NCBI RefSeq assembly: GCF_014066305.1 | Contig: NW_023501042.1 | Coordinates: 496,001-560,000, forward strand | Direction: 5' to 3' | DNA from: Letharia columbiana | Taxonomy: Eukaryota > Ascomycota > Lecanoromycetes > Lecanorales > Parmeliaceae | Length of the DNA: 64,000 nucleotides | Shown: in pieces, positions 12,601-24,854 of the stretch | How positions within the stretch are numbered: position 1 is the stretch's first letter | Layout of the letters: each line of letters begins with the position of its first letter | The notes under the pieces: generated by a model | What the model was told of the DNA's origin: nothing | What the model saw: only the letters and a program-made list of their open reading frames with translations | The model's database searches: none | Translations under genes and position numbers: made by a program

Positions 12601-14518
12601 TATTAATATATAATTAAATATTATTAATTAAAAGATTAAGCAATTTAAAAATTTTTAATTTCTTTTAGAGAATATAAATTTCTTAATAACGTTAATAGAA
12701 AAGATATAAGTATAAAAGATTAAAATATTTATCGATATCTTCTTATTATAATAATAAGTATAATAAATTATAATTAAATCTATTAGAAAGAAGATTAAAT
12801 ATTTAGAAATTTTCGAAGATATAATAAACTCTTAAAAGAATATTTATTCTTATTACGTAGAAGTCTTATATAATTTATAAAAATTTTCTTAAAAAAGAAT
12901 TATTAAAATAATATTTATTAATATAAGTTTTTCTTTATATTAATTTTAATTTTAATATTTTAATTTATATTTAAATAGACTCGTTATTTATATACTAATT
13001 TTATTTATATTAAACTTATTTATTAATTATCTTTAATTATAAAATTTAAAAAAGTTTATTATCTTTTTTTTTATATATATTTTTTATTAAGACCCCATAA
13101 AATATATAATTCTTAGAAAGTTAATATAGTATAAGCGCTTAAGAATAAAAAAGAATAGTAATATTATTATTAGAATTAATTAGATAATAATTTAAGAATT
13201 ATAATATAGTAAAATATAGATTTATACTTAATAAGCGAGTAGTAAAGTATATAGAAATTTTAAATTTTTATAACTTATTAGGATATTAAATTAATATATT
13301 AAGAGCTTATCTTATACTATAATAATATATTTTAAGTAATCAAAATATCTCTATTAAAGAGTATAGATTATTTAAATTTAAAATCTTACTAAGTTACTTA
13401 ATATAATTCTTAATTTTAGACTAAGTAAATAAGAATATAAGTCTATTTTCGCTATACTATATCTATATTAAATAAATCTTAATAATTATTCTATAGTATA
13501 GTAGTAGTTAGTAAATTCTCTATAAGACTATTAAATAATATATATTATGATCTAGATATAATTTTTCTACTATACTAGATTCGTTTTTTAATTAGGAATT
13601 ATATTTAAAAGTCTTCGAAGATAATTAGATACTTATTTATTACGATATTTTCAAGATATTTATCTAAAAATAAAATATAAACTTTCATTCATTTACTAAG
13701 AGATAAGCTAATATATATTAACATATTTTAGAAAATATGTACTTATAGAAGGGCTTTAAGATAAAATATATAATAGTTAGAAACTAGATAATATAGATTT
13801 TTAAGACTAAAAAAAAAAAAATTATTATTAGAATTAACTAGATTTATTACTTAAGAATTATAATATAATAAAATATAGATTATATTTAATAAGACGAGCG
13901 AAGTTTAGATATAAGCTAGACTTTTAAATTTATTAATATTAAATTAATATATAAGAATATCGCTAATATATTTAAGGATTTAGAATCTTTATAAGAGTAT
14001 AGATAATATTTAAATTAAATAAAATCTTAATAAGTTAATTATATAATTCTAATTTTAAACGCTAATAATAAGAATATAAGTATTTATCGCTTTTATAATT
14101 ATTTTAAAATACGATATATAATTAGAAAGATAATTAGACTTTTTTATCGCTATAAAAATAATATATATTAATTTATTAATTTTTTATATAATAGATTTCT
14201 TATTATAGATTATATTTAAAAGTCTTAAATAATAAAATATTATTTAAAACGATAAGATTAGATATTTATATAAAAATATAGATATAAATTTTAATTTATA
14301 TTAATAAATTTAATATAAAAATAGAAGCTAAGCTATTTAGATTAATATTTTAGATAAAATTTAATAAATTATTAATAATTATTTTTTAAGTAATCTAATT
14401 AGTTATCTCTAATTTAAGTAAATTTATATTTTATATATTTATTATATAAAAAATTATAGATATTATTTAATTTAAGTTCTAGAGTTTTACTAAATATCTT
14501 TTATATAAACTTTCTATA
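9603..14518. other. RIP-degraded AT-rich block
   Basis: The first 180 bases complete the interrupted array unit described at 6761-7390. The rest is CA/TG-depleted repeat remnant without usable reading frames. A segment of about 300 bp starting near 13157 recurs about 660 bp later from 13821, so a tandem or nested duplication underlies 13.1-14.3 kb. That part still has a few CA and TG dinucleotides and is somewhat less degraded than its neighbours. A short-period array at 11.1-11.3 kb is listed separately. Nothing else could be identified. Confidence 0.75.
11091..11310. repeat. 24-bp tandem array, about nine to ten copies
   Basis: Consecutive units follow the pattern TAATTAATTACTTCTAGAACTTTC-like, with most copies 24 bp and a few 21-25 bp. 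The variable centre reads ACTT(C/T)TAG, ATCTTTAA or ACTTTAAG. Since 24 bp is eight codons, this may be the RIP-degraded remnant of an eight-residue repeat in a former reading frame, probably Ser/Glu/Lys-rich on the minus strand. That reading is inference only. Confidence 0.7.
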
Positions 14519-16612
14519 AGTAAAGGCCTATAAATTAAATTTATAAGTTTTTTAAGTCAAATCGAATTTTAGCCCTACTCTAAGTCAAATCGAACTCTAA
14601 TCGCTTACTATACGTTTTTGACCTATATATAGATATATATATACGAAGAGAGGCGCGCTAAGGCCTAATTAGGAAGGTATATCGAGTGTAGAAGAATTAA
14701 TCCGTAATAATTACCTATAAAAAATAGAGAAAGGCCATATCCTTATAGTAAGAAGTATCGAAATATTGGAAAGAAATGAAGATAACATGCTAATTAGTAA
14801 TATAAATCCCATATTATCTCCTACCGTAGTAAAATCTTTCGAATAATAAAATAGCTATTAGAGTAAGATATCGGACGATTTTAATTCGTCTAAATATATA
14901 TCGTTTCGAAGTTCAATAAGCTGTTATCGTCGCAGTAATCCTTTGACTATTGCTGATGTATATATAAGATATCCAATTTAGTGTGTCTGTATATTTATTG
15001 GAACCGTAGAGAGTATATAACGTGGGATCTTAAAGAGCTAAGTCGTGTTCTTAACGATAATAATCTTATTGCCGCTTAGTTTCTCCGTAGTATTCTCCGC
15101 ATTTGCCTATTATAGTTTCTTCTCTTACTTCTTAATATAGTAGAGATAATAGATTAAGTTATAGTAATATTCTTCGCTTACTAAGTAATAATTTAATATA
15201 GAATCGTAAAGAGTATATAATATGGGATTTTAAAGAGCTAAGTCGTATTCTTTAGATACTAAGAGTCTTATTGCCGCTTAATTTCTCCGTAATATTCTCC
15301 ATAGTATTCTCCGCAGTATTCTCCGCATTTACCTATTATAGTTCCTTCTCTTACTTCTTAATATAGTAGAAATAATATATTAAGTTATAGTAATATTCTT
15401 CGCTTATTAAGTAATAATTTAATATAAAATTAGTAAAGAGTATATAACGTGGGATCTTAGAGAGCTGAGCCGTATTCTTGACGATAGTGGCCTTATTACC
15501 GCTTAATTTCTCCGTAGTATTCTCCGCATTTGCCTATTATAGTTCCTTCTCTTACTTCTTAATATAGTGGGGATAATAGATTAAGTTATAGTAGTGTTCT
15601 CCGCTTACTAAGTAATAATTTAATATAAGAATGGCTAAGTTGTAGTAATATTCTCCGCTTACTAAGTAATAATTTAATATAAAATCGTGAAGAGTATATA
15701 ACGTGGGATCTTAAAGAGCTAAGCCGTATTCTTAACGATAGTAGCCTTATTACCGCTTGATTTCTCCGTAGTATTCTCCGTATTTACCTATTATAGTTTC
15801 TTCTCTTACTCCTTAATATAGTAGAAATAATAGATCTAAGTTATAGTAGTATTCTCCGCTTACTAAGTAATAATTTAATATAAAATCGTAGAGAGTATAT
15901 AACGTTCGAACGCGTTTAGTATAATTATAATATTTAAATATTAGTTTAATCCATCTATCGCTAAGCTTAAGAGAAGTATATAGAAGAGAATATATTCGTT
16001 TAGGCTCTTTTTAAGAGTCTTTTTAACGCGTTTATAAGTAATAGTAGATAGCTATTAAGCTCTACTTACGGCCTCAATTACTAGTAATAATAGATTCATT
16101 AAAAGAGTAGCCTAAGGGCGTTAGTAAGAAGCTCTAATTAGGCGAGGGGTATCGAAGACGATTATATTTATATTAAGTGAAATTAATAGAATTAATAGAA
16201 TTAATAGAATTAATAGAATAATAAAAGAATAATAAATAGATAAAAGGATTATTATTTAATTCTCGAACGCGTCTAATATAACTACTATAACTATTATATT
16301 TGAATATTTATTTAATTTATTAATAGTAGATTAAACTTTATAATTTTTATAGCGTTAGAAAGCGTAAAGCGAGCTCTATAATTTACGAAATTATAAAGTA
16401 ACTAGTATATAGCGTAGAGAGCTAAGTACTTTAAAGTATAAAACTTCTATATATAAATTTTTAATAAGTTTTTATGAGCTCGGCGAACTAGTAAACTAAC
16501 TTACTCGGTATCTAACTAAAGAGCGTAGTAATTCTAACAATTAATAATTAACTATATATATAAATTTAAGATTTTATAGCTTAGCTCTATCTTATTCTTT
16601 TATATATATAAT
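14519..16612 (-). mobile_element. Family B composite repeat, copy B2 (RIP-degraded)
   Basis: This is a B copy read on the minus strand. Its left edge on the plus strand is AGTAAAGGCC followed by the TATAAATTAAATTTATA palindrome, and its right edge is the CTTATTCTTTTATATATA terminus. The characteristic internal pieces are all present but carry many C-to-T and G-to-A changes: the region with CCATATCCTTATAGTAAGA, the ATCGGACGATTTTAATTCGT motif, several repeats of TTCTCCGTAGTATTCTCCG, and the ACGCGTTTATAAGTA region. Mutation is intermediate between B3/B4 and B5-B9. Confidence 0.75.
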
Positions 16613-16617
16613 TATAT

Positions 16618-17115
16618 ATATAAATAAAGATAAAAGTTTAAATTTTAAAAGTATAGATAATATTAAAACTAAATAAAATATAAGTATTAAAAATAATTTT
16701 ATTATATATACTAATAATTAAATAGATTTTATTTTTTAAACTATTTAAAAGTATAATATAAAATTTAATAATAAGCTCTATTATAGTTTAGATATAATAA
16801 TATTAATATGTTAATTAATAAGTATTAAGCTATTATAAAAATCTTAAAATATTAAATATAATTATATTTAGAAAATAAAATTATAAATCTTTATTAATAC
16901 GTAATTAATTTAATATATAATAATAATAAATTTATTACGAAAGCTACGCTATCTAGATTAATATTTTAATCTTAATTATTACTCTTACTATTATATAAGT
17001 AATATAAAGCTATCTCTTATTTATATCTAATTTTTAATTCTAATTATTATTATAGATATCGTTAATTTATTCTAGAATTATTAAATATACTTTTATATAC
17101 TTTTTATATTTTACT
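16618..17115. repeat. Long direct repeat F, left copy
   Basis: About 500 bp starting TATATATAAATAAAGATAAAAG is repeated in the same orientation at 19581-20085 with mostly transition differences. The pair encloses about 2.5 kb of degraded DNA in which a family C copy is inserted. The spacing and orientation would fit the two LTRs of an old RIP-killed retrotransposon, but I see no TG/CA ends or target duplication that would prove it. Confidence 0.6.
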
Positions 17116-17278
17116 TTTTTTTAATTAAATAGTAATTAAACTCTAAATTAAAATAAATATTTAGAAGAGAAAAATTTATAAATACTTAATTATATAATTT
17201 TATTTCTTTTATACTTTTTATAATTATTAGAGATAATTAATAATATATAATTATATTTTATAATTATATATATAATAG

Positions 17279-17696
17279 AGTAAAGGCCTATAAATTAAAT
17301 TTATAATTATTTTTTCAATTAGGGCTATCGAGTAAGTAGATACTATAGGTGAGCGATCTTTGGTAGCGAACTTTAGTAAGCGATATTTGAATTCCTTGCC
17401 TTTAATAATTATAAGACTAAATTTCAGAATTCTTAAAAATTCGGAAAGTATAAACAGCGCTTTAAAATTTAAAAAAATCTCAAAATTTTAATAGAAAACA
17501 AAAAGTATTCTATGTGTTAATAATATACACCTTTTTTTTAATAAGAAAGGTGAGAGATTTTGATAATTAGACGCTAATTTATTTACCCGCGATAAGTTAG
17601 CCGATCTAGTTAAAATATAGAACTCGAATTAATAATTAGCTATATATATAAATTCAGGTTTTTAAATATTATCTTATTCTTATAATTATATATACT
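17279..17696 (-). mobile_element. Family C short element, copy C2 (RIP-degraded)
   Basis: It starts with AGTAAAGGCC and the TATAAATTAAATTTATA palindrome. It carries the GGGCTATCGAGTAA segment, the GGTGAGCGATCTTTGG repeat and the CGCTAATTTATTTACCCGCG block, and it closes with TATATATACT. The order and spacing match copy C3 at 30777-31240, but this copy is shorter and partly mutated. It sits between the two F direct repeats, so it inserted into that older element. It has no coding capacity. Confidence 0.75.
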
Positions 17697-19580
17697 AATA
17701 ATTAACTAATTTAATAATTAAAAATAAATATATTTTTTCTTTACTTTAAACGACTTAGCTAAAATAATTATAAGATTTAAATTTTTTTTTTATAATATAA
17801 TTCGTTTTTTATATATTATATAAAGATAAATATTTATTTAAATAGAGATTATTAGAGCTAATTATAAAGCGTAATAATAAAAGATTTACTCTTAAATTAA
17901 TAAATTAGAAAGACTTTTATTATCTTATATAATACTTTAAAAATGAATCTTTAAATATAATAGCGTTTTAATAAATTTTAATTAAGTATAATTTAATAAA
18001 TTAGACACTAGAAGAAAAGCTTTAAAATTATAAAATTAGTTAATTTTTAATAATAATAAATCTCGCGTAAAGCTTAAGCTATAACTCACGTTAGTTATAT
18101 ATAATAAATATAATAATAATTAAAAAAATATATTATCTAGTTTTTATTAATACTTTAATATTTTAAGTAATATCTATTAAAGTAGAGATAATATTTATTA
18201 AAAAGTAATAGCGATAGCGATTAAAGCGGCGATAATATCTAATAAAAACTTTATTTTAATGCTATATCTAATACTTTAAAATAGTATTAGCTTTTTTAAA
18301 GAGCTATTAATAATAGATTAAGTATATATAAATTAAGCTCTTCACGCGATTTATTTATATATTAGTTTAAAGTTATTAAAAGATAAAAAATAAATATATA
18401 ATTTAACGATTATATTATACTTTTAATATTATTATAATAATATTAAATTATTTAAATAGAAGTTTAATATATAAAGAAGATAGTCTAATAATAAGAAGAA
18501 TTAATATAAAAAGAAAGTCTTAGAGAGAAAGAAGAGGGAAGAAAAGCTTAGATATCTATCGCGTATATTAAATTTTTAGATTACTTTATATTATCTAGCT
18601 TAAATTAAATATTAATAAAACGCTTTCTCTTTAATTTTAAAGATTTAAATTTAAGCGAATTACGCTTATTAAGTACTATTATCTAATATAATCTTAAGTT
18701 ATTTTTATAATAATTATAATTATTATTATAATTTATTCTATATAGATTAAAAGATAAAAGATTTAAAAGAGCGAGTTAGTAAATAATTATCTTTATCTAA
18801 TTTAACTAATACTAAACTATTATAACTTATTAAAATTTTTATATATTTTATTCTTACTTTCTTATTTTTAAGTCTTATTATCTTTATAGAAATAATTATT
18901 CTTTAAATTAAACTCTATAATAATATATTTATAATAGTATATAATATATATTCTCTTTATTTCTAATATCGATATTTATTAGAATTAACGCACTTTTTAA
19001 TAAAATAAGCTTTAATTAAAATTAAGAATAGCTTAGTATTTATAGATATTTATATAAGCTCTTTAATTCTTTTATATATATTTATTAATTTATCTTTTTA
19101 TAGTAATTAAAATAGAAGAGATTAAGTTTAATAATTTATTATAATAAATATTAAATATTAATAATAATAGCGATATTAAAAAGTTTTAATATAAATTAAT
19201 TAAATAACAATTAGATTTTTAATTAAAATAAAAAGCGAAGAATAAGTTTAATTAAAATAAAAATATTAAGAGATCGCGATAGCGAATAAATATATTTATA
19301 TTTAAGAAGAAACTAATTAAAAAAGTAAAGAAAGTTAATATCTTAATTATTAATTATATTATAATTATTAAAAAGTATAAAGTTAAATATATTAATATAT
19401 TATTATTATAATAGAAGTAAACTTTTAAATAAATTAGATAAAATATAATAGATAAATAATAAATAATTTCTAATTCTAATTATTATTCTAATAAATTTAT
19501 ATTTTAATAATATTATATAAAAAATATATAAGCGTAATTATAAAGAAGTTTAAAGTTTTATTTATCGCGTAAATTATTAT
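17697..19580. other. RIP-degraded DNA between the F repeats
   Basis: CA/TG-depleted sequence with no reading frames and occasional CG-rich spots. If the F repeats are former LTRs, this would be the body of that element, but no gag, reverse transcriptase or integrase motif can be recognised. Confidence 0.6.
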
Positions 19581-20085
19581 ATATATAAATAAAGATAAAA
19601 GCTTAAATTAAAAGAAAATAAATAATATCGAAGTTAAATAAAATATAAGTATTAAAAATAATTCTATTATATATACTAATAATTAAGTAAATCTTATTTT
19701 TTAAGCTATTTAAGAGCGTAATATAGAATTTAATAATAAGCGTTATTATAGCTTAGATATAATAATATTAACGCGCTAACTAATAAATATCGAGCTATTA
19801 TAAAAATCTTAAAATATTAAATATAATTATATCTAAAAGATAAAATTATAAATCTTTATTTATATATAATTAATCTAATATATAATAATAAAAAGTTTAT
19901 TATAAAAGCTACGTTATTTAAATTAATATTTTAATCTTAATTATTATTATCGCTATTATATAAATAATATAAAGCTATCTTCTTATTTAAGTATATTTAA
20001 TTCTTAATTTTAATTATTATTATAAATATTATTAATTTATTCTAGAATTATTAAATATACTTTTATATACTTTCTATATTTAATC
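19581..20085. repeat. Long direct repeat F, right copy
   Basis: This is the second copy of the repeat at 16618-17115, in the same orientation and with the same landmarks (TAAATATAATTATAT, TCTTAATTATTA, TTCTAGAATTATTAAATATA). It retains a few CGCG positions that read TATA in the left copy, so the two copies were mutated independently. Confidence 0.6.
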
Positions 20086-20737
20086 TTTTTTTATATATCG
20101 CGAGAAGATAGCTTAAAGAAATATAGCTTATTATATTAAGCTATAATACTTTTAAGAGAATATTAAGAGATATATTAATTTTTCTAAATTAATAATTTAA
20201 TAAAAAGATTATAATTATAATATATATAATTTTATATTAAATAGCGATATCGAAAATATATAATAGATATATAAAATTATTGTTAATAATTTTAATTATA
20301 AAGTATTAACGAATTTCGCGTAGCTAATATTAGAGAAAGATAAGCTTTTCTTATTATTAATAGATATAGCTCGCTTTCTTTTATATATATAAAATAATAA
20401 AATATAATTATATTTAATTTTATATCTTATTAATTTAGCGTAGTTATTAATTAAAATAATAATTAGAATAATTACTTCTAAATATAGAAATCTTAATCGA
20501 GATATTTTATATATATATTATTTTATAATATAATACTATAGATATATTATATCGTAAAATATTTCGCTAAGATCTCTATATTATATTAGATATAAGATTA
20601 TATAAATCTTAATAATTTATATTATATTAGAGTATAATATAATAGATTAATATTCTATATTATATTATATCTTTTTAATTAGTAAGAATAGTTAAGAGTT
20701 AGTAATCGCGTTTATAAGACGACTATATACTTACTAT
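20086..20737. other. RIP-degraded AT-rich DNA
   Basis: No gene or reading frame is present. The interval 20632-20692 matches the first 62 bases of the window. The last five bases, ACTAT at 20733-20737, are the left target-site duplication of the LTR element that follows. Confidence 0.75.
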
Positions 20738-20901
20738 TGTCAGGACCAGCATAGGTGCGATATTAGTATGGGTGAGGTAGAATAGGATAATAAGGCTACC
20801 GAACTATGTATGTGGGAAGGAGGCATGATATGGTAGGGGATGCCTCCGCCAAGGCCCGCTAGCCATAGGGCTGAGGGTGTGTCAAGGGTACGCTCGTAAC
20901 A
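20738..20901 (-). repeat. 3' LTR of copy LTR1
   Basis: 164 bp with TG...CA ends on the minus strand, next to the polypurine tract. Confidence 0.9.
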
Positions 20902-21944
20902 CTACCCCCCCTCTCAATAGCCATGGCCCCCATGGCTGGTAGACCGGAGATGCACGCCCATTGCTTGCCCTGTGTCTCCAAACATCCATAGTCCGTGTAG
21001 GCCTCGACCGGAGAAGATTTGCCGAGGTGTAGTGGTAGTAGTCGAAAACATCGGATCGCATGCTGGTCTTGACTGTGCCATCCATGCCTGCCATACCCAC
21101 ATTGTCCTGCAGAGATCCTGGAGATATTGGCCATATCTTGCCTGCGTGCCAGCAAGATTCTCCGAGTTCTTCTCCTTACCCAGTCGTCTTGTCATAGTCC
21201 TCCACTTTTTTTTTTTTTCGCCTTCAACACCTACTGGCAGCCTGGCCTGGGAGCTTCACTGTAGATTTGCCCTGCGTCTCCCATGCTCTTGCCATCAAGT
21301 CCATCGGTAGAACTGAAGAAAATCCAACGCATGAATGTGTCATCCTCCAACACCTGTTGGCAGCCTGGCCTGGGAGCTTCACTGTAGATTTGCCCTGTGT
21401 CTCCCATGCTCTTGCCATCAAGTCTATCCTCCATTCCATCCTTTGTCTTTGTCGATTCGTAGGTTTGGTAGGTAGGTAGGGAAAGAATTGAATATGTTGA
21501 ATGCCATTTGGTAGCAGGCTTCACTATGTGTGTTGTCGACATGCTCAGTGAAGAGGTCGAATCGTAGCCGTTTCGGGGCTGTTCCCGTCGCCATTGTAGC
21601 AGGCTCACTATGAGTGTGTTGTCGACATGCTCAGTGAAGAGGTCGAACGTTTGCTGCCATTGTAGCAGGCTCACTGTGTGTGGGGTTGTTGACTATTTCT
21701 TTCGATTCGCTAGTCGTACGAATGGTCCAATGCCTTGTTTATCTCTCGACCACTGTTTGCCGAGTCCGATTCGCTATGAAATCGAGTTACCCGTCTGGTG
21801 GGCTTACCCAGGGATACGATGGCTCAACTTGGTTTCTTGCCAAAGCCCCTGCCAGCGCATTTCTTTGAATTCGTCCGCTAATTCGAATGGAGTGTGTCCG
21901 ATTGCGTTTCTCTTCGCCGGGTATACGAAGGAGCCTTATTATAA

Positions 21945-22106
21945 TGTCAGGACCAGCATAGGTGCGATACCAGTATGGGTGAGGTAGAATAGGATAATAA
22001 GGCTACCGAACTATGTATGTGGGAAGGAGGCATGATATGGTAGGGGATGCCTCCGCCAAGGCCCCAGCCCATAGGGCTGAGGTGTGTCAAGGGTACGCTC
22101 GTAACA
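21945..22106 (-). repeat. 5' LTR of copy LTR1
   Basis: 162 bp, nearly identical to the partner LTR, with one small indel where the partner reads GCCCGCTAGCC. The sequence just inside it (TTATAATAAGGCTCC on the minus strand) is shared by all three copies. It does not look like a classical primer site beginning TGG. Confidence 0.9.
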
Positions 22107-22111
22107 ACTAT

Positions 22112-22225
22112 TAAAATTATTATTATTATTAAAAAGAATATTATAAAATTTTTAGCTTACGTATTAAATTAAATTAAAATAAAAAAAAATTTTTAAAAAA
22201 AAAAAAAAAAAATAATAATATAAAA

Positions 22226-22258
<33 letters not shown>
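22112..22258. other. AT-rich spacer with A and T homopolymers
   Basis: Short RIP-like DNA between LTR1 and B3, with runs of A at about 22195-22212 and of T at about 22229-22259. The expected first bases of B3 (TTAGTATATA) are replaced by the T run, so the B3 left terminus is missing or misassembled. Confidence 0.7.
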
Positions 22259-22261
<3 letters not shown>

Positions 22262-24729
22262 TAAAGAATAAGATAGGGCTGAGCTTGGAAACCTTGAATT
22301 TGTATATGCAGCCAATCATCAATTCGAGGTTATTACGCCTTTTGGCTAGACTGACTAAGTTAGCCCGCTAGCCCTCCCGAGCTCCCTCATCAAAAATTTA
22401 TATATAGAAGTTTTACACTCTGAAATAACCAGCTCCCTACGGATGCTGTTTCTTCATAATTTCGTAAATTGTAGAACTCGGTGTGCGCTTTCTAACGCTG
22501 TAAAAATAATGAAGTTTGGCCTACTATTGGTGGATTAAATGGATATTCAAATATGGTAGTCATGGTAGTCACACCAGACGCGTCCGGGATCGGATAATAA
22601 TCCTTCCACCTGTTTGTTATTCTTCCACCATTCTACCAATTCTACCAATTCTACCAATTCTACCAATTCCACCAATATGAACACAATCGTCTTCGGTACC
22701 CCTCGCCCAATTAGAGCCCCTTACTGACGCCCCCAGGCCACCCCTCGGCGAATCCGCTACTGCTGGCAATCGAGGCCGCAAGCGAGCCCAACAGCTACCT
22801 ACTACTGCTCATAAACGCGTTGAAAGACCCTCAAAAAAGAGCCCGAACGGATACGTCCTTCCCTATATACTCCTCTCAAGCCAGCGGTAGGTGGGTTAAA
22901 CTGACATTCAAATATTGTAGTCACACCAAACGCGTCCGGTTCAGTCACTCAGTTGAACAAGAGGAGGATCTACAACAGGCGAATGCGGAGAACATTGCGG
23001 AGAACATTGCGGAGACAGTCATCAGCAGCAGTGACACAACAGGCCTACTCTCCACGGTCTCACACCAATCCACTCAGCCAGTGCAAGAGAAGTCACTACA
23101 GCAGGCGAATACGGAGAACACTGCGGAGAAACCAAGCGACAACAAGGCCCCCAGCACCAAGAACAGGCTCAGCTCTCCAAGATCCCACGTCATATGCTCT
23201 CCACGATTCCACATCAAATCATCACTCAGCAAGCGGAGAACACCACTGCAACTTAGCCTGTCATCCCCACTACATTAAGGAGTAAGAGGAGGAACTACAA
23301 CAGGCAAATGCGGAGAACACTGCGGAGAAACCAAGCGGCAATAAGGCCCCCAGCACCAAGAACACGGCTCAGCTCTCCAAAATCCCACGTCATATACTCT
23401 CCACGGTTCCACATCAAATCATCACTCAACAAGCGGAGAACACCACTGCAACTTAGCCTATCATCCCCACTACATTAAGAAGTAAGAGGAGGAACTACAA
23501 CAGGCAAATGCGGAGAACACTGCGGAGAACACTATGGAGAACACTGCGGAGAAACCAAGCGGCAACAAGGCCCCCAGCACCAAGAACACGGCTCAGCTCG
23601 GTACCCTCGCACTCAGTTAAATAAGAGAAGGATCTACAACAGGCGAATGCGGAGAATACTGCGGAGAACATTGCGGAGACAGTCATCAGCAGCAGTGACA
23701 CAACAGGCCTACTCTCCACGGTCTCACACCAATCCACTCAGCCAGTGCAAGAGAAGTCAATACAGCAGGCGAATGCGGAGAACACTGCGGAGAAACCAAG
23801 CGGCAATAAGGCCCCCAGCACCAAGAACACGGCTCAGCTCTCCAAGATCCCACGTCATATGCTCTCCACGGTTCCACATCAAATCATCACTCAGCAAGCG
23901 GAGAACACCACTGCAACTTAGCCTATCATCCCCACTACATTAAGGAGTAAGAGGAGGAACTACAACAGGCAAATGCGGAGAACACTGCGGAGAACACTAT
24001 GGAGAACACTGCGGAGAAACCAAGCGGCAACAAGGCCCCCAGCACCAAGAACACGGCTCAGCTCTCCAAGATCCCACGTCATATGCTCTCCACGGTTCCA
24101 CATCAAATCATCACTCAGCAAGCGGAGAACACCACTGCAACTTAGCCTATCATCCCCACTACATTAAGGAGTAAGAGGAGGAACTACAACAGGCAAATGC
24201 GGAGAACACTGCGGAGAACACTGCGGAGAAACCAAGCGGCAACAAGGCCACCATCGTCAAGAACACGGCTCAGCTCTCCAAGATCCCACGTCATATGCTC
24301 TCCACGGTTCCACATCAAATCATCACTCCGGAACGATGCATATTTGGACGAATTGAAACCGTCCGATGTCTACAGCTATTTCATTATTCGAAAAATTTCA
24401 CTGCGGCAGGAGATATTGTGGGATTCACACCACTAATTGGCACGTTGTCTCCATTTCTTTCCGGTATTTCGATACTTCTTGCCATAAGGATATGGCCTTT
24501 CTCTATTTTTTATAGGTAATTATTACACCTTCCTAATTAGGCCTTAGCGCGCCTCTCTCCGCACATATATATCTATATACTATATAGATTAAATTAATTT
24601 TGTAATAATGAAAGTAAGTCAAAAACGCACAGCAAGCGATCAGAGTTCGATTCAACTTAGGGCTAGGGCTAAAATTCGATTTGACTTAGAAAAATCCAAC
24701 TTCATGAATTTAATTCATGGGCCTTTACT
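22259..24729 (+). mobile_element. Family B composite repeat, copy B3 (well preserved)
   Basis: This is the longest and least mutated B copy. In order it has the terminal region AAGAATAAGATAGGGCTGAG, a 550-bp left region, and a TCTACCAAT microsatellite near 22630-22670. A minisatellite core follows, in which a unit of about 200-224 bp starting AGGAGTAAGAGGAGG or close variants appears at 23278, 23478, 23943 and 24167. Next come the TTGAAACCGTCCGATG motif at 24354-24369 and a right region ending with the CATGAATTTAATTCATG palindrome and GGCCTTTACT. Unit length changes by steps of 12 bp because each unit contains a variable number of GCGGAGAACACT repeats. The ORFs here (22820-23278, 23647-23943 and others) read through that repeat in different frames and share no consistent start or end. 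I do not consider them genes. Confidence 0.8.
23278..24248 (+). repeat. Minisatellite core of copy B3
   Basis: Four units of about 200-224 bp lie in this interval, three starting with AGGAGTAAGAGG and one with AGAAGTAAGAGG. A unit contains one to three copies of GCGGAGAACACT, a CGGCAA(C/T)AAGGCC segment and a GGCTCAGCTCTCCAA segment. Between the second and third units lies a variant block (about 23600-23800) that also occurs near 22940-23130. The 12-bp unit keeps all frames open, which explains the many arginine-rich or alanine/glutamate-rich ORFs. Confidence 0.75.
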
Positions 24730-24854
24730 TATATTAATATTATAACATTAGAGTAAATACTTATAAGAAAAATATTAGAAGTTATAAAGAATAAAAATAA
24801 ATAATTTAAAAGAGGTTTTTATATTCTCTATTATAGCGCTATTATTAACGAATA
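24730..24854. other. Spacer between inverted B copies
   Basis: About 125 bp of AT-rich, partly RIP-like DNA separates the right ends of B3 and B4, which face each other. No feature was recognised in it. Confidence 0.7.

Larger units (their letters stand above)
20738..22106 (-). mobile_element. Complete non-autonomous LTR retrotransposon, copy LTR1
   Basis: This is a short LTR retrotransposon on the minus strand. Its LTRs, 20738-20901 and 21945-22106, begin TGTTACGAGCG and end GGTCCTGACA when read on the minus strand. The 5-bp target duplication ACTAT (20733-20737 and 22107-22111) is perfect. A purine-rich tract, GAGAGGGGGGTAG on the minus strand, abuts the inner edge of the 3' LTR at 20902-20916. 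The internal region of about 1 kb has no gag or pol; the short overlapping ORFs on both strands are not supported as genes. A 123-bp direct tandem duplication starts at 21225 and 21348, and a segment with TCGACATGCTCAGTGAAGAG is also repeated (about 21537 and 21623). It must move, if at all, with enzymes supplied by other elements. Confidence 0.92.

Noticed and set aside
20859..21987. Many ORFs on both strands inside LTR1 (and similar ones in LTR2 at 27678-29131).
   Set aside because: They overlap each other and the LTRs, run into the LTRs, and show no retroelement protein domain.
22820..24436. Several ORFs of 64-152 codons in family B copies (also at 8057-9123, 23495-23877 and 25373-26000).
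   Set aside because: They arise from the 12-bp and 200-bp repeats, which leave several frames open. Starts, ends and frames differ between copies, and no domain is visible.
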